Numbered from the stretch's first letter, positions 18,141 to 27,434 are shown. The stretch: 37,180 bases of DNA from an uncultured Bacteroidia bacterium (GCA_903918045.1 CAIXCY010000110.1:1-37180); one strand, 5' to 3'. Notes: generated by a model not told the origin, from the letters alone. Numbers and translations: made by a program.

Positions 18141-19067
18141 TTACGGTGAAAATCTAAGATATGGAATTAATCTTTTCAGGGAATCGGAACCCAGAGCATC
18201 CGTAAGGTCTGCTGCAGACAAAAACTTCCCTTTCTTATCTCTCAGCCACACCAGTTTCCGGGCACTACGGTAACCGATATAAGGATGATGTCCCAAATCC
18301 TGAATCGTAGAAAAATTGATATTCAAAGTTTTAATAAGGGAGGCATCAACACTTAGAAAGGTAGAAACCAGGTTGAAATTCTCTTCCCTAAGCCCATAAA
18401 CTTCTTTGATTTGGGAGAGTTGATAAAATCCCCCCAGAAGATTCCGATATCGTATGATCCGTGAGGCCAAAACTGTGCCAATACCAGGAATCTTTATTAA
18501 ATTCATTGAATCAGTATTGTTTAACTCCAGGTTCACCGCTAAAGGCTTTACTTTTTTCTCATATTGCGGATGAAAAACGGAATCCCTCAGTGGACCTTTC
18601 CTTGTAAATATTGATGATTTTTCATCTGCCGGCTTATAAATCACCTTCATCGGTGCTGAAAACACAAGATACGGATCTAATCGTTCAAATATTTGGGGAG
18701 TCATGCCGTAGATCTTTCTTACCTCTTCCTTATCACGAAATCTCCCTCCGCGCCTCAGATATTTTATCCAGTTTGCAGTAAGCTTTTCCGGTAAGCCTAT
18801 AGCGGTTAATACGGCAGAATCGACCCTGTTAGGATCAAAGCTTTCCAGATTAAACTCAGGCATTTTGGATACCTTAGGCTCCGTATTCTTCAAATAGGAG
18901 TTGACCTCACCTTCCCATGCCGAAAAATTGGTATTTTCTTTGGGCATCAATAAAGGGATCAGCATTCCAACAAGAATTAACAGAAAGATGATCAGAAGCA
19001 AAAGGATGATTCCTGAGCGCTCCTTACGCGAAAAGCTGAAAAGTTCCCGAATCCATCTGATTCTCAT
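18141..19067 (-). CDS. Membrane-anchored helix-hairpin-helix protein
   Basis: This 308-residue protein has a basic N-terminus, one transmembrane segment (about 17-39, SGIILLLLIIFLLILVGMLI) and a soluble part with three helix-hairpin-helix modules of the ComEA type. They are near residues 77-135, 180-240 (NLIKIPGIGTVLASRIIRY is the clearest) and 250-305. HhH motifs bind DNA backbone non-specifically, and ComEA proteins act in DNA uptake. Proteins with this three-HhH layout are common in Bacteroidota but their role is not established. It follows tamL by 38 bp on the same strand and may be co-transcribed. DNA handling at the envelope is an inference. Confidence 0.8.
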   Translation of the reverse strand: MRIRWIRELFSFSRKERSGIILLLLIIFLLILVGMLIPLLMPKENTNFSAWEGEVNSYLKNTEPKVSKMPEFNLESFDPNRVDSAVLTAIGLPEKLTANWIKYLRRGGRFRDKEEVRKIYGMTPQIFERLDPYLVFSAPMKVIYKPADEKSSIFTRKGPLRDSVFHPQYEKKVKPLAVNLELNNTDSMNLIKIPGIGTVLASRIIRYRNLLGGFYQLSQIKEVYGLREENFNLVSTFLSVDASLIKTLNINFSTIQDLGHHPYIGYRSARKLVWLRDKKGKFLSAADLTDALGSDSLKRLIPYLRFSP

Positions 19068-19105
19068 CGCGAAACCAGTTTGCAGTTAGAACCAAATATA
19101 ACGAA

Positions 19106-21442
19106 TTAAAATGGATATCCGATAGCAAAAGCAAAATTGATATTACTTTTCGTAAGAAGTACGTTCGCCGGTTTCCAACGGGAACCTTCGTCCAGCGATG
19201 GATCATGAAGCTTTATTCCAAGGTCAACCCGAATGATTACAAAAGAAAAATCGTATCTCAAACCGACCCCTGTGCCCACTGCAATCTCCTTATAAAATCG
19301 CGAAAAGGCAAATTCTGCTCCGGGACGATTATCCTTCAAAGACCAAATATTTCCTGCATCGACAAATAAAGCCCCCTCAAAGGGACCAAACATTGCAAAG
19401 CGATATTCGGCATTTGCCTCCAACTTTATATCACCTGATTGATTGGGAAATTCATTGGGACCTGCTTTGTAGGAACCTGGTCCAAGCGTGCGAACAGGCC
19501 AGGCCCTGATTCCATTGGCGCCTCCAGTGAAATATTTCCGTTCGAAAGGAACCTGATCTGAATTGCCAAATGGGACAGCTATACCCGAAAAACTCCTGAT
19601 TACAAATGTGTTAAATTTATCAATTACAAACCCCTTACGATATTCAAAATCACTCTTTAGGTACTGCGCAAAAGGTGTCCCCAGAAAGTGGTATTTTAAA
19701 CTCCCGATCGAATCGCTGCGGTAAAGCCTTCGTTCAAAGAGTTTGCTTGCACTATATAATAGGGTCCCCGACGTTTCAACTGAGGCCCGGATATAGCTGT
19801 AATTCGACTGTTTTTGAACATTTTGCGTCGTACGGGTATAGCTATAATTCCATGCAGAAATGGCATGATCAGTATAAGAACTTTTGATATAGAGGTTCTC
19901 AATTCGCGAAACAAAAGCCGAATCATAAGCAAACATCCTGACCATATTGAGATCGAGAATGTTAAACCGATGGGTGGTAATCTCGGAGGACTTCCATTGA
20001 TATCCAAGGCTGGCACGAAGAATCGTTCTGGTATAATCAGGCCGGCGCTGGTAATTATAGGATAACCCCATCAGCGTCTGAGGGGCCGTATAGCGGAAAA
20101 AATAGTTCGTCTTTAAAGGGGCAAGAAACTTTGGCAATGTTATTTTGGTTTCGATTCCGGACTCATAGGAATGAAAACTTACAGCAGAATCACCCCTTCC
20201 ATACTTTTGATTCTCGGTGGCCCCCCGCAAAATAACATCCAGCAATTCACCTCCCCCAAAAATATTTTTATGCTGGTATCCAAGATTTCCTGCGATTCCC
20301 AGATTACCAAGTGAGTTAGTTCCCTCTGCCGAAACTGAATATGACTGCCTTGTAGATGGTGAGAGCTGAATAATGCAATCGAGGGTTGGATTTCCAAGCG
20401 AATCCGGGATATTGGTTTCAACAAAACGAATATTGATCAGTTTGAATAGTCTCAAGGAAAACAGATCATTATAGGTTCGTTCCACCAGGCGAACGCTATA
20501 ATATTTTTTATCCCCGATATGATTCATATTGGACAATAACTCAGGACGAAATTTCATCTTCCCACTGGATATAAAATATTGATTGCCAATTATAACCGTG
20601 TCGTTCTTAACCAACGGAAATTCACTTTTTTTCTCATCATGGAGTTGTTTATGTGACTCAAAGTCGGTATAAAAATAGAAGTTACGGAAGGTATACTGCT
20701 GATGATCCCTTTCGATGACGACCTCAGGATTCTCCGAAATATTTTCTTTTTCAACAACCAGCTTAAGGTCTACACCTCGCCCCCTTTTTGTTGTATCAGC
20801 TTCAAAATAGATCTCGTTTTTATTAGCCCGGTAAAATCCGTTATTTTGAAAATTATTCAGCACTCTTTTACTCTCACTTGCAAGCACATCGGTATCAAAA
20901 CGACCATTGAGTTTAATCAATGATTTCAAGGAATCACCCCTGGTTATGGATTTTATTGAACCATCACGGATATCCGTAATATAAGATCTTATCTGATGAG
21001 GGTTATTGCCGGTAATCCGATAAGAAACTTCTGCTTTCTTATTTTTCTTTAATAGCACAGAATCGGTAATCCTTGCCTGGTAATATCCCTTATTATGCAT
21101 AAAACGAATCAATTCACTCCTTGATTTCTCAGTCAGATTAGGGCTGTAAATAACAGGCGCTTCCCCAATTTTCTTAAACAATCCCTCCTCCCGATTAGGG
21201 CTCGAAAGGTTATACATACCAAGATGGAAGCGCCAAAACCCAAATATTTTTGTGTTCGGGCGCTGTTTTAAATAACTCTTTAGCTCCGCTTTTTTAAATA
21301 AATTATTGTCAACAATAATTTCAGATTTCACTAAAAGATATTGATCATCAGGAACATACCTTGTTGTCCGGCACGAGGCAAGCCCCATAGCAGCCCCAGC
21401 AACTATCACTATTCCAATCCTGTATAATGTTCGAAAAATCAA
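19106..21442 (-). CDS. tamL: TamL-type Omp85 outer-membrane lipoprotein (BamA/TamA family)
   Basis: This 778-residue protein has a lipoprotein signal (hydrophobic stretch IGIVIVAGAAMGLASC, lipobox Cys24), POTRA-like repeats over about residues 35-330, and a C-terminal Omp85 beta-barrel with RKYFTGGANGIRAWPVRTLGPGS, ending in FAFAIGYPF with the terminal aromatic residue. The Bacteroidota TamL lipoprotein is thought to work with TamB in moving envelope material; no tamB is in this window. Translation appears to start at a TTG (21442-21440), as no ATG lies early enough to keep the signal. It is divergent from the TrmH-family gene. Confidence 0.88.
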   Translation of the reverse strand: MIFRTLYRIGIVIVAGAAMGLASCRTTRYVPDDQYLLVKSEIIVDNNLFKKAELKSYLKQRPNTKIFGFWRFHLGMYNLSSPNREEGLFKKIGEAPVIYSPNLTEKSRSELIRFMHNKGYYQARITDSVLLKKNKKAEVSYRITGNNPHQIRSYITDIRDGSIKSITRGDSLKSLIKLNGRFDTDVLASESKRVLNNFQNNGFYRANKNEIYFEADTTKRGRGVDLKLVVEKENISENPEVVIERDHQQYTFRNFYFYTDFESHKQLHDEKKSEFPLVKNDTVIIGNQYFISSGKMKFRPELLSNMNHIGDKKYYSVRLVERTYNDLFSLRLFKLINIRFVETNIPDSLGNPTLDCIIQLSPSTRQSYSVSAEGTNSLGNLGIAGNLGYQHKNIFGGGELLDVILRGATENQKYGRGDSAVSFHSYESGIETKITLPKFLAPLKTNYFFRYTAPQTLMGLSYNYQRRPDYTRTILRASLGYQWKSSEITTHRFNILDLNMVRMFAYDSAFVSRIENLYIKSSYTDHAISAWNYSYTRTTQNVQKQSNYSYIRASVETSGTLLYSASKLFERRLYRSDSIGSLKYHFLGTPFAQYLKSDFEYRKGFVIDKFNTFVIRSFSGIAVPFGNSDQVPFERKYFTGGANGIRAWPVRTLGPGSYKAGPNEFPNQSGDIKLEANAEYRFAMFGPFEGALFVDAGNIWSLKDNRPGAEFAFSRFYKEIAVGTGVGLRYDFSFVIIRVDLGIKLHDPSLDEGSRWKPANVLLTKSNINFAFAIGYPF

Positions 21443-21467
21443 AATTCCTATCTTTTTAAAACTTAAA

Positions 21468-21509
21468 CAAAGATAATTAACCTGACAAATTAAAAATGGA
21501 TTATTTTTG
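21468..21509. promoter_or_regulatory. Divergent -7 elements between tamL and the trmH-family gene
   Basis: A TATCTTTG on the minus strand (21475-21468) faces tamL. A TATTTTTG on the plus strand (21502-21509) faces the methyltransferase gene and ends 25 nt before its GTG. Both fit TAnnTTTG. Neither has a clear -33 TTTG at the right distance, so the calls are moderate. Confidence 0.5.
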
Positions 21510-21534
21510 GCTTGTTCTTAATTGATCCAATTCT

Positions 21535-22308
21535 GTGTTATCAAAAAATAAAATAAAGCTTCTGCGATCCCTCGATCAGAAAAAATACAGATCCGAAAGT
21601 GCTCTTTTTGTTGCTGAAGGGGAGAAACTTGTGTTTGATCTTCTCAATTCCGCAATTGAAATTTCCGGACTCTATTGCACCCCGAACCTTGTCAATGAGG
21701 TATTCAGACGGCTACCGGATATGAAGGTTGAGATTGTGACAAAAGAGGAACTTTCGAAGATTAGTTTTTTAAAGACAACTCCGGAAATCATCGCTGTATG
21801 CACAATCCCAAAATCAGAAATCGATTGGGATGAAATAACAGGGTCACTTTCAGTTTTTCTGGATGAGATTCAGGATCCAGGTAATCTGGGGACAATTGTA
21901 AGAGTTGCTGATTGGTTCGGAATTAAAAATCTCATCTGTTCTGAGGGCTGTGCCGATTTATATAATCCCAAGGTGATTCAGTCAACAATGGGCGCTTTTG
22001 CGCGTGTTAAAGTTCATTACGTTGAACTAAATGAGTTTTTAGGTCAGGCACACACAAGGAACATCCCTATTTACGGTACTTATCTGGAGGGTGAAAACCT
22101 CTATAAATGCGATTTAACCCCTACAGGAATAATTGTAATGGGCAATGAAGGGAATGGCATCTCAGCCGGTGCAGCCCGGTTTATTTCGACGAGGATTACT
22201 ATTCCTTCATTTCCTCCAAACGCTGTCACCTCCGAATCTCTCAATGTTTCTATTGCCACTTCTGTCATTTGCGCCGAATTTCGAAGGCAGTTTATTTGTA
22301 GAGGTTAG
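21535..22308 (+). CDS. TrmH/SpoU-family RNA 2'-O-methyltransferase
   Basis: SPOUT-fold methyltransferases transfer methyl from S-adenosylmethionine to ribose 2'-OH in rRNA or tRNA. The 257-residue protein has an N-terminal substrate-binding domain (FVAEGEKLVFDLL) and the three SPOUT motifs. Motif 1 is LDEIQDPGNLGTIVRVADWFG (Asn117, Arg123), motif 2 is IVMGNEGNGIS (Asn204, Glu205) and motif 3 is ESLNVSIATSVICAEF (Asn237). The target nucleotide cannot be named. The start is GTG at 21535; an in-frame stop lies 12 bp upstream, so no ATG start exists. It converges on the COG2509 gene with a 17-bp overlap. Confidence 0.9.
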   Translation: MLSKNKIKLLRSLDQKKYRSESALFVAEGEKLVFDLLNSAIEISGLYCTPNLVNEVFRRLPDMKVEIVTKEELSKISFLKTTPEIIAVCTIPKSEIDWDEITGSLSVFLDEIQDPGNLGTIVRVADWFGIKNLICSEGCADLYNPKVIQSTMGAFARVKVHYVELNEFLGQAHTRNIPIYGTYLEGENLYKCDLTPTGIIVMGNEGNGISAGAARFISTRITIPSFPPNAVTSESLNVSIATSVICAEFRRQFICRG

Positions 22309-23851
22309 CCAGGCTTTCGGCCACTCGTTCACCATCTACGGCCGAAGACATTATTCCCCCGGAATACCCGGAGCCTTCTCCGCAAGGGAACAGCCTTCTG
22401 ATCTGAAGATGCTCCAGGGTCTGCATATCGCGCGGGATTCTTATTGGTGAAGAGGTTCTGGATTCAACACCAAGAACAATTGCTTCATTGGTCAGGTAAC
22501 CTTTGGACTTCCTGCCAATAAGTTTAAAACCTTCCTGCAATCCAGATCCTATAAAGCGGGGTAACCATTCATGAAGCGGAGATTCGATTAATCCAGGCAC
22601 GTAGGATGTCAGGGGTAAGTTTGCACTTCTTTTCCCATTTACAAAATCGGTGAGCCGTTGGGTAGGGGCATACTGCGTATTTCCGGCCATTCGAAAACAT
22701 TGTTGTTCAAGCTCTTCCTGAAAACGGAGTCCGGCAAAAATAGCATCACCCCTTTTGCCTGCGGGAAGGTCTCCTGGCCGGATCTCGATGACTATTCCCG
22801 AATTGGCAAACCTGCCTCCCCTGTCAGAGGGTGACATTCCGTTTAGTACTAGTTCTCCCGGAGAGGTTGCAGCAGGGACGATCATTCCGCCTGGACACAT
22901 GCAAAAGGAATAAACTCCGCGGTCATTAACCTGCTCCACAAAAGAGTAGGCAGCCGCTGGCAAATAGGCCCCCCTGCCTGTTCCGTGGTATTGAATCCGG
23001 TCGATTAATTCCTGCGGATGCTCCACCCTCACTCCCACTGCGAATGGCTTTGCTTCGAGCAGGACACCATTTTCGTGGAGCATCGTGTAAATATCGCGTG
23101 ATGAATGGCCTGTTGCCAAAATAACGGCAATACCTTCCACTGTGGTTCCATCCCGAAGCATCACCCCCCGGGCCTCCTGATTACGAATAATTAATCGTGC
23201 TACACGCGAATTAAAATGGATCTCGCCCCCGGCATTAAGGATGCTGTTTCGGATTGCAACAATCACACGAGGGAGTACATTGGTGCCAATATGTGGGTGA
23301 GCGTCTATGAGTATTTCGTCCTGGGCGCCATGAAAATTGAGCACTTCAAGAATCTTTCGTACATCCCCCTTTTTCTTCGAACGGGTATAGAGCTTTCCAT
23401 CCGAGAATGTGCCTGCTCCCCCTTCTCCAAACCCATAATTGGAATCAGGATTTATGATGTGTTCTCCATGAATAGCAGCAATATCCCGCTTCCGGTCGCT
23501 AACCGTTTTCCCGCGTTCAAATATAACCGGCTTAAAGCCCAGTTCAATCAGATGAAGCGCTGCAAACAAGCCGGCAGGCCCGGCTCCAACGATTATAACC
23601 TGTGACCCCTTAGAAACATCAGGATAAGAATATTGATGTTTCAAACCTTGAGGCTCCGGTTCATCGATAAACACATTGACACCCAGATTAAACTTAATAT
23701 TCGAATTCCTCGCGTCAATTGACCTTCGGATAACCACAATCTGGTTTATTCGGGTGATTTCTGTTTTAAGGTTTTCGGATACTATTTTCTTCAGCAGCGA
23801 CATGTCGTGTGCCTGTGCGGGTGATACCACCAGATTAAGTTCCCTGATCAT
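22292..23851 (-). CDS. Uncharacterised FAD-dependent dehydrogenase (COG2509)
   Basis: This 519-residue flavoprotein has an N-terminal extension of about 80 residues, then a Rossmann FAD site IIVGAGPAGLFAAL (GAGPAG at 89-94), then RKRDIAAIHGE and NYGFGEGGAGTFSDGKLYTRSKK. The C-terminal part reads FPCGEGSGYSGGIMSSAVDGERVAE, the FAD-closing motif. This pattern is the COG2509 family. The substrate is not known. The ATG overlaps the porT stop in an ATGA, indicating translational coupling. Its 3' end overlaps the convergent methyltransferase gene by 17 bp, so both stop codons lie within each other's coding sequence. Confidence 0.9.
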   Translation of the reverse strand: MIRELNLVVSPAQAHDMSLLKKIVSENLKTEITRINQIVVIRRSIDARNSNIKFNLGVNVFIDEPEPQGLKHQYSYPDVSKGSQVIIVGAGPAGLFAALHLIELGFKPVIFERGKTVSDRKRDIAAIHGEHIINPDSNYGFGEGGAGTFSDGKLYTRSKKKGDVRKILEVLNFHGAQDEILIDAHPHIGTNVLPRVIVAIRNSILNAGGEIHFNSRVARLIIRNQEARGVMLRDGTTVEGIAVILATGHSSRDIYTMLHENGVLLEAKPFAVGVRVEHPQELIDRIQYHGTGRGAYLPAAAYSFVEQVNDRGVYSFCMCPGGMIVPAATSPGELVLNGMSPSDRGGRFANSGIVIEIRPGDLPAGKRGDAIFAGLRFQEELEQQCFRMAGNTQYAPTQRLTDFVNGKRSANLPLTSYVPGLIESPLHEWLPRFIGSGLQEGFKLIGRKSKGYLTNEAIVLGVESRTSSPIRIPRDMQTLEHLQIRRLFPCGEGSGYSGGIMSSAVDGERVAESLANLYK

Positions 23852-24657
23852 TCAAAATAAAATATCAGTGTAAATATATTTGAGTTTATCTCCTTGAAAA
23901 TATATCCGTAATAGGGGATATGATCCGGGCCAATATCGTGCCTGATCAGGTTGTTTAGACCGTATGAAAAACGGAATTCTGCGGTAAAGCGAAAGTATTC
24001 CAGATAGGAATCAAGACCAAGGGCAAGCTCTGCATATCCCCCGCCGCGCCTAAGGTGGACAACACTTTCGGATTTACTTTTATTTTCAAGATCCTGACGG
24101 TATGCAGCACCTGCGTAAATATAAGGTCTTAAATTCCGATGACGAAACCCTTTATACCTGATTCCCAAAGGCAAATCGACGTAGGCAGAGGGGGTGAAAA
24201 GATAAGTGATACTATCTCCCTGGGTTTCTGATGCATTTACGCCAATGAATTTAAAGTGCCTGTTTCCAAGTGACATCCCCGGTGTAAATCGGAGATCAAA
24301 ATCCCGACCTAATCGCGCATTTATAACTCCACCAACCGTAAAGCCTGGCATAATCTGATAAACTTCAGCAGCATAACTGTATTTTCCACGATATTTATCA
24401 GCCAAAGTTGCAGGACTAAAATTCGGATTATTAAGAGCCATTTGCTGTTTAACAACCGGATTTTCGTGGATATCGTTAAAATTCGATAGTCTGTAATCCA
24501 TTGTATTAACCCCCAAATAGAAACCAAAATGGAGTTTTCGGTCATCAAAATGGGTCAGGTTATCGAAACCCTTGCGTTGTCCAAAAGATGGAAGAGTGCC
24601 TGCGACAAGCAGAAGCAAAAACAAATAGTATTTTAAGGTAGTGGCGTTCAAAACCAA
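23848..24657 (-). CDS. porT: PorT family outer-membrane protein (type IX secretion)
   Basis: PorT is an outer-membrane barrel protein required for type IX secretion in Porphyromonas gingivalis. The protein (269 residues) has a signal peptide (YYLFLLLLVAGTLPSFGQ, likely cleaved before Gln) followed by alternating beta strands such as LHFGFYLGVNTMDYRL, and a C-terminal aromatic strand NIFTLIFYFE. The gene lies directly behind ubiE, a neighbourhood I recall from other Bacteroidota. The start is probably TTG at 24657, 1 nt past the ubiE stop; no ATG precedes the signal. It suggests T9SS export, but no other T9SS gene is visible here. Confidence 0.85.
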   Translation of the reverse strand: MVLNATTLKYYLFLLLLVAGTLPSFGQRKGFDNLTHFDDRKLHFGFYLGVNTMDYRLSNFNDIHENPVVKQQMALNNPNFSPATLADKYRGKYSYAAEVYQIMPGFTVGGVINARLGRDFDLRFTPGMSLGNRHFKFIGVNASETQGDSITYLFTPSAYVDLPLGIRYKGFRHRNLRPYIYAGAAYRQDLENKSKSESVVHLRRGGGYAELALGLDSYLEYFRFTAEFRFSYGLNNLIRHDIGPDHIPYYGYIFKEINSNIFTLIFYFE

Positions 24658-24658
24658 T

Positions 24659-25384
24659 TTATTTTATTCCTGTATAAATGGTTGCCACACCAAATGTTTG
24701 TCTGTTTTGGCTGGTCTCCGTAAACCCGCAGTTTTTTAATACGGTTAGAAATTCTTCTCCGTCAGGAAATTTCTCCACTGACTCTGGAAGGTAACGATAG
24801 GCCGAGTTATCTTTGGAAAATAGCCTGCCCAGGAATGGAAGTATATAAAAAGAATAAAAGGTATAAAGCTGTTTTACAGGAAAATAGGTGGGTTTTGAAA
24901 ACTCCAGAATACAGACCATCCCTCCAGGTTTTAAAACCCTGTGAATCTCTTTAATCCCTTTTGGAAGGTCTTCAAAATTTCGCACTCCAAAAGCTACAGT
25001 TACGGCCCCAAAATATCCATCTGTAAATCCAAGCCCTTCGGCATCCCCTTTCTGCAACGTTATCCGTTTGCCCACCCCTAGTTTTTCAATTTTGGTTCTC
25101 CCAAAACTCAGCATCTCCTCCGAAATATCGACACCAACAATCTGCTTTGCAGCTGTCTTTAAAGCCTCAATAGCAAAATCACCAGTGCCTGTGGCCACAT
25201 CCAGAATATTGGATGGAGCGTGCCTGATAAGTATTTTTATAGCCTTACGGCGCCATATTTTATCTATACCGAACGAGAGGAAATGATTCAGAAAATCATA
25301 TTTGGGGGCTATATTATCGAACATCTCAGCCACCTGCTCCTTTTTCCCTTTGGCTGAATTGCTATACGGTGTTATAACTGTCAT
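24659..25384 (-). CDS. ubiE: Demethylmenaquinone methyltransferase (UbiE/MenG)
   Basis: The enzyme methylates demethylmenaquinone to menaquinone with S-adenosylmethionine, the last step of menaquinone synthesis. The 241-residue protein has the N-terminal VAEMFDNIAPKYDFLNHFLSFGID signature, the SAM site ILDVATGTGDFA (about residues 60-71), GVDIS, and VAFGVRNFEDLPKG, all typical of UbiE. The downstream HRVLKPGGMVCILEFSKP is the second family signature. It is 6 bp after the PurL-like gene and 1 bp before porT, so it is in one transcript with both. Confidence 0.96.
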   Translation of the reverse strand: MTVITPYSNSAKGKKEQVAEMFDNIAPKYDFLNHFLSFGIDKIWRRKAIKILIRHAPSNILDVATGTGDFAIEALKTAAKQIVGVDISEEMLSFGRTKIEKLGVGKRITLQKGDAEGLGFTDGYFGAVTVAFGVRNFEDLPKGIKEIHRVLKPGGMVCILEFSKPTYFPVKQLYTFYSFYILPFLGRLFSKDNSAYRYLPESVEKFPDGEEFLTVLKNCGFTETSQNRQTFGVATIYTGIK

Positions 25385-25390
25385 TATTAA

Positions 25391-26434
25391 TTAATCTAAG
25401 TATTCGCCTACGATTCCCTTGTCAACGAAACCCAGAGATTGATCATCTATCCGGATTTCCCCCTTGGTCACATGGCCTAGTGTCATCACCGGAATGTTAT
25501 GATCAAATAGGAAATCGACAAATTCATTTTCTTTATCTTCTTCAACAGAAACGACAATGCGTCCCATCCCCTCACCGAAGAGAAAGGCATCAGAACGAAT
25601 TTCAGCATCTGTTGTAATATCAAAACCCAGCTCGTGTGGTAAGGCATCACGGAGGAGTGTAAAAAACAAACCTCCTATTCCAACAGGACTTGCCGAAACA
25701 ACCAGTTTATTTTTGATTAATTCCTTGAGCGCCGCCATAAGCTTCTTTTCAAAAGCCAGGTTAAATGGCATCAACGGAGAATTTTTTATCTCATGAAAAT
25801 GGTCAAGGTATTCAGAGGCATCAATGTTATTATATGACCGGCCAATTAGCAGAAGATTATGCCCCTTTTTCTTTATGCTTGGGGTAAGAACCTCATTCTG
25901 GTTTTTTAGCTTGCCAACCAGGCTGATGATTAATGTAGGTGGAATTGCTCCGACAAGGTTCACATTGTCATAAAATATCTTCCAGCTAGGGAATTGTAAA
26001 TTAAAGACTGTTGCTGCAGCATTCAGACCTAACCGGGTAGCCATTACCATCTCTTCGGCAATAGGACTTGCAAAATCCACATTATTAATATAAGCACTCA
26101 TCGCAATCGGTTCGGCACCACAACAAACAAGTCTCCTGACTGCTTTGGCAACAAGTATCTGGGCAGCAACAAACGGATCAACAGCTAAGCGTTTGTAGTC
26201 TGCATAGATCGTTTGTGAAAAACATTTCCCATCCTCATCAACCTGAAAAATTCCAGCTCCAATGAGGTCGTCCTTCCCAACTTGTTTGGAATCGATTGCT
26301 GCCGAGGCAAACTCATTGAAAATATTCACTGGTGACAGATGTGGAATTGCAATCATCGAATAGACGACATTACGCAAATTATCGGGTTCCGGGACCTGAT
26401 CAATTGTGAATATTTTAGTTTCCGTTTCAGACAT
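25391..26434 (-). CDS. AIR-synthase-related protein, equivalent to the C-terminal half of PurL
   Basis: The 347-residue protein matches the second AIRS/AIRS_C pair of FGAM synthase PurL. Visible matches are ADYKRLAVDPFVAAQ (about 78-92), AVRRLVCCGAEPIAMSAYINN (98-118), FYDN at 154-157 where PurL has SFYNE, and LFGEGMGRIVVSV (285-297). The PurL N-terminal half and glutaminase domain are absent. The usual HDVSDGGL-like segment is replaced by ASPVGIGGL (248-256), so PurL activity is unlikely as such. The position, opening an operon with ubiE and porT, does not point to purines. Function unknown; the family is firm. Confidence 0.82.
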   Translation of the reverse strand: MSETETKIFTIDQVPEPDNLRNVVYSMIAIPHLSPVNIFNEFASAAIDSKQVGKDDLIGAGIFQVDEDGKCFSQTIYADYKRLAVDPFVAAQILVAKAVRRLVCCGAEPIAMSAYINNVDFASPIAEEMVMATRLGLNAAATVFNLQFPSWKIFYDNVNLVGAIPPTLIISLVGKLKNQNEVLTPSIKKKGHNLLLIGRSYNNIDASEYLDHFHEIKNSPLMPFNLAFEKKLMAALKELIKNKLVVSASPVGIGGLFFTLLRDALPHELGFDITTDAEIRSDAFLFGEGMGRIVVSVEEDKENEFVDFLFDHNIPVMTLGHVTKGEIRIDDQSLGFVDKGIVGEYLD

Positions 26435-26460
26435 AGGTTTTAATTTTATTAAAAACTATA

Positions 26461-26468
26461 CAAATTTA
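26461..26468 (-). promoter_or_regulatory. -7 element ahead of the PurL-like/ubiE/porT operon
   Basis: The minus strand reads TAAATTTG, matching TAnnTTTG, 26 bp upstream of the ATG at 26434. No -33 TTTG is seen at the expected distance, so this is tentative. Confidence 0.45.
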
Positions 26469-26552
26469 ATGGTTTAAATTGAATGATGGCATTCCTGAAC
26501 CCATTATCGGTCCGATTTTTATTATTTTAGCAGATCAAATAATATCGTTTCA

Positions 26553-27311
26553 ATGAGAAAAATTGCATTAATTACAGGAGCCACTTCTGGAATCGGAAAG
26601 GCTACAGCCTTGATCCTTGCCGCAAACGGTTATGATTTAATTATCACTGGCCGTCGTGAAGAATTACTCAAAGATCTGACTTCTGAGATCATAAAAGATA
26701 CAGGAGCAGCGGTTATCTCACTTTGTTTTGATATCCGCGATCTGAACCAGACTGATCTTGCAATAAAATCACTTTCGGGAAATTGGATCGCTATAGACCT
26801 TCTTATAAATAATGCCGGCCTGGCCGTTGGAATCGAACCAGTCCATGAAGGGGTGATTGATGACTGGGACAGGATGATCGATACAAATGTAAAGGGACTA
26901 CTTTACATCTCCCGAATAATCTCTCCGGGAATGGTGGCCAGAGAATCGGGGCATATTATTAACATCTCCTCGATAGCCGGTCATGAAATATATCCCAACG
27001 GCGCTGCTTATTGCGGATCAAAACATGCGGTAAAAGCCATTACAAAGGCAATGCGGATGGAGCTGCTTCCCTATGGCATAAAAGTCAGTTCAATCAGCCC
27101 CGGAATGGTCAACACCGAGTTTTCATTGGTCCGCTTTAAAGGAGATCAGACCAGGGCCGACAATGTCTATAAAGGGTTGACACCCCTCTATGCCCCCGAT
27201 ATTGCGGAATCAATCCTGTTTATGGTGACCAGACCTCCTCACGTAAATATCGAAGACCTTGTGATTATGCCGACCGATCAGGCCAGCGCGCGAGACTACA
27301 GGCGCAGGTGA
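26553..27311 (+). CDS. Short-chain dehydrogenase/reductase (YdfG-like)
   Basis: A classical SDR of 252 residues. The NAD(P) site is TGATSGIG (8-15), and TGRREELL follows the second strand (an Arg pair favouring NADP). The structural motif NNAG is at 86-89, with Asn112 and the catalytic Ser140, Tyr153 and Lys157 in the YxxxK arrangement. The sequence resembles the YdfG group, which reduces or oxidises short 3-hydroxy acids such as serine or 3-hydroxypropionate. The exact substrate is unproven. It stands alone, divergent from the PurL-like operon, with the next gene 123 bp downstream. Confidence 0.9.
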   Translation: MRKIALITGATSGIGKATALILAANGYDLIITGRREELLKDLTSEIIKDTGAAVISLCFDIRDLNQTDLAIKSLSGNWIAIDLLINNAGLAVGIEPVHEGVIDDWDRMIDTNVKGLLYISRIISPGMVARESGHIINISSIAGHEIYPNGAAYCGSKHAVKAITKAMRMELLPYGIKVSSISPGMVNTEFSLVRFKGDQTRADNVYKGLTPLYAPDIAESILFMVTRPPHVNIEDLVIMPTDQASARDYRRR

Positions 27312-27405
27312 TCGTTTAAAAGTTAATCTAATCATTGAAGGGAACCAGGAAAATTAAACCCAATTTAATAATTGTTAAATTGCGCCTGAAATTCGATTAT
27401 GCTGC

Positions 27406-27413
27406 TAATTTTG
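27406..27413 (+). promoter_or_regulatory. -7 element ahead of the LtaS-like gene
   Basis: TAATTTTG fits TAnnTTTG and lies 21 bp before the ATG at 27435. A TTG at 27380-27382 could be the -33 element, but the 23-nt spacing is longer than usual. Confidence 0.5.
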
Positions 27414-27434
27414 CGAACTATTTTTTAAATCACG

